Below, one piece after another: positions 14,272 to 14,280 of a DNA stretch of 14,280 nt; position 1 is the first letter of the stretch, and every line of letters begins with the position of its first letter. The stretch comes from Candidatus Nomurabacteria bacterium CG_4_10_14_0_2_um_filter_30_12 (GTDB lineage: Bacteria; Patescibacteriota; Minisyncoccia; Phycocordibacterales; UBA9973). The translations under genes and the position numbers were made by a program. The notes under the pieces were generated by a model that saw only the letters and a program-made list of their open reading frames with translations, ran no database searches and had not been told where the DNA came from. The stretch spans positions 1 through 14,280 of the forward strand of contig PFOY01000035.1 in assembly GCA_002792755.1 (NCBI GenBank), read 5' to 3'.

Positions 14272-14280
14272 AACTTTTTT
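14272..14280 (-). repeat. end of a fourth leader-repeat copy, cut by the window edge
   Basis: AAAAAAGTT on the minus strand directly before the ATG of D matches the last nine bases of the leader repeat in A, B and C. It also lies within the 95-bp exact match to gene C. Only this end is visible. Confidence 0.5.

Overview
The window is AT-rich and looks like a chromosomal piece of a Candidate Phyla Radiation (Patescibacteria) bacterium, probably Parcubacteria-like. That is inferred from four things: a soluble VirD4/TraG-type ATPase with an internal zinc knuckle, a PaaX-like regulator with a Cas2-like domain, several very large cysteine-rich zinc-ribbon paralogs, and promoters whose -10 box sits only 6-8 nt from the start codon (leaderless mRNAs). 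TAA, TAG and TGA all act as stops and Trp is TGG, so the code is standard.

Layout, left to right: start of a possible minus-strand gene at the edge (1-34); a spacer with an inverted repeat; two tandem Cys-rich paralogs, A (204-1904) and B (2024-3718); a conjugative-type ATPase (3868-5976); dnaK (6047-7954); divergently, a PaaX-like regulator on the plus strand (8054-8572); an ABC exporter (8598-10382); then two more Cys-rich paralogs, C (10517-12243, split by a frameshift) and D (12487-14271). A 35-codon small ORF follows D. Everything except the PaaX-like gene is on the minus strand.

The four paralogs (about 564-594 aa) share one plan. A double zinc ribbon lies at each end, with the same cysteine spacing (25, 19, 18) in both. 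Between them are two copies of a Cys/Tyr/Asn-rich repeat region, each ending in a motif like NCFGCxxLRxKxYCIxNKQY. I know of no experimentally defined function for the family. The ATPase carries a zinc knuckle with the same spacing as the second ribbon.

The most unusual signal is in front of these genes. A, B and C each have an upstream ORF of exactly 24 codons, ending CQNPxRKxxFxxGRL-stop, whose TAA lies 7 nt before the main ATG and which overlaps a GC-rich palindrome. The first 12 codons of this upstream ORF imitate the first 12 codons of the main gene. The same DNA is also open in the main gene's own frame. This may be a leader-peptide attenuator, a palindromic element that duplicated the gene's 5' end, or both. 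The first bases of a fourth copy lie before gene D, where the window ends.
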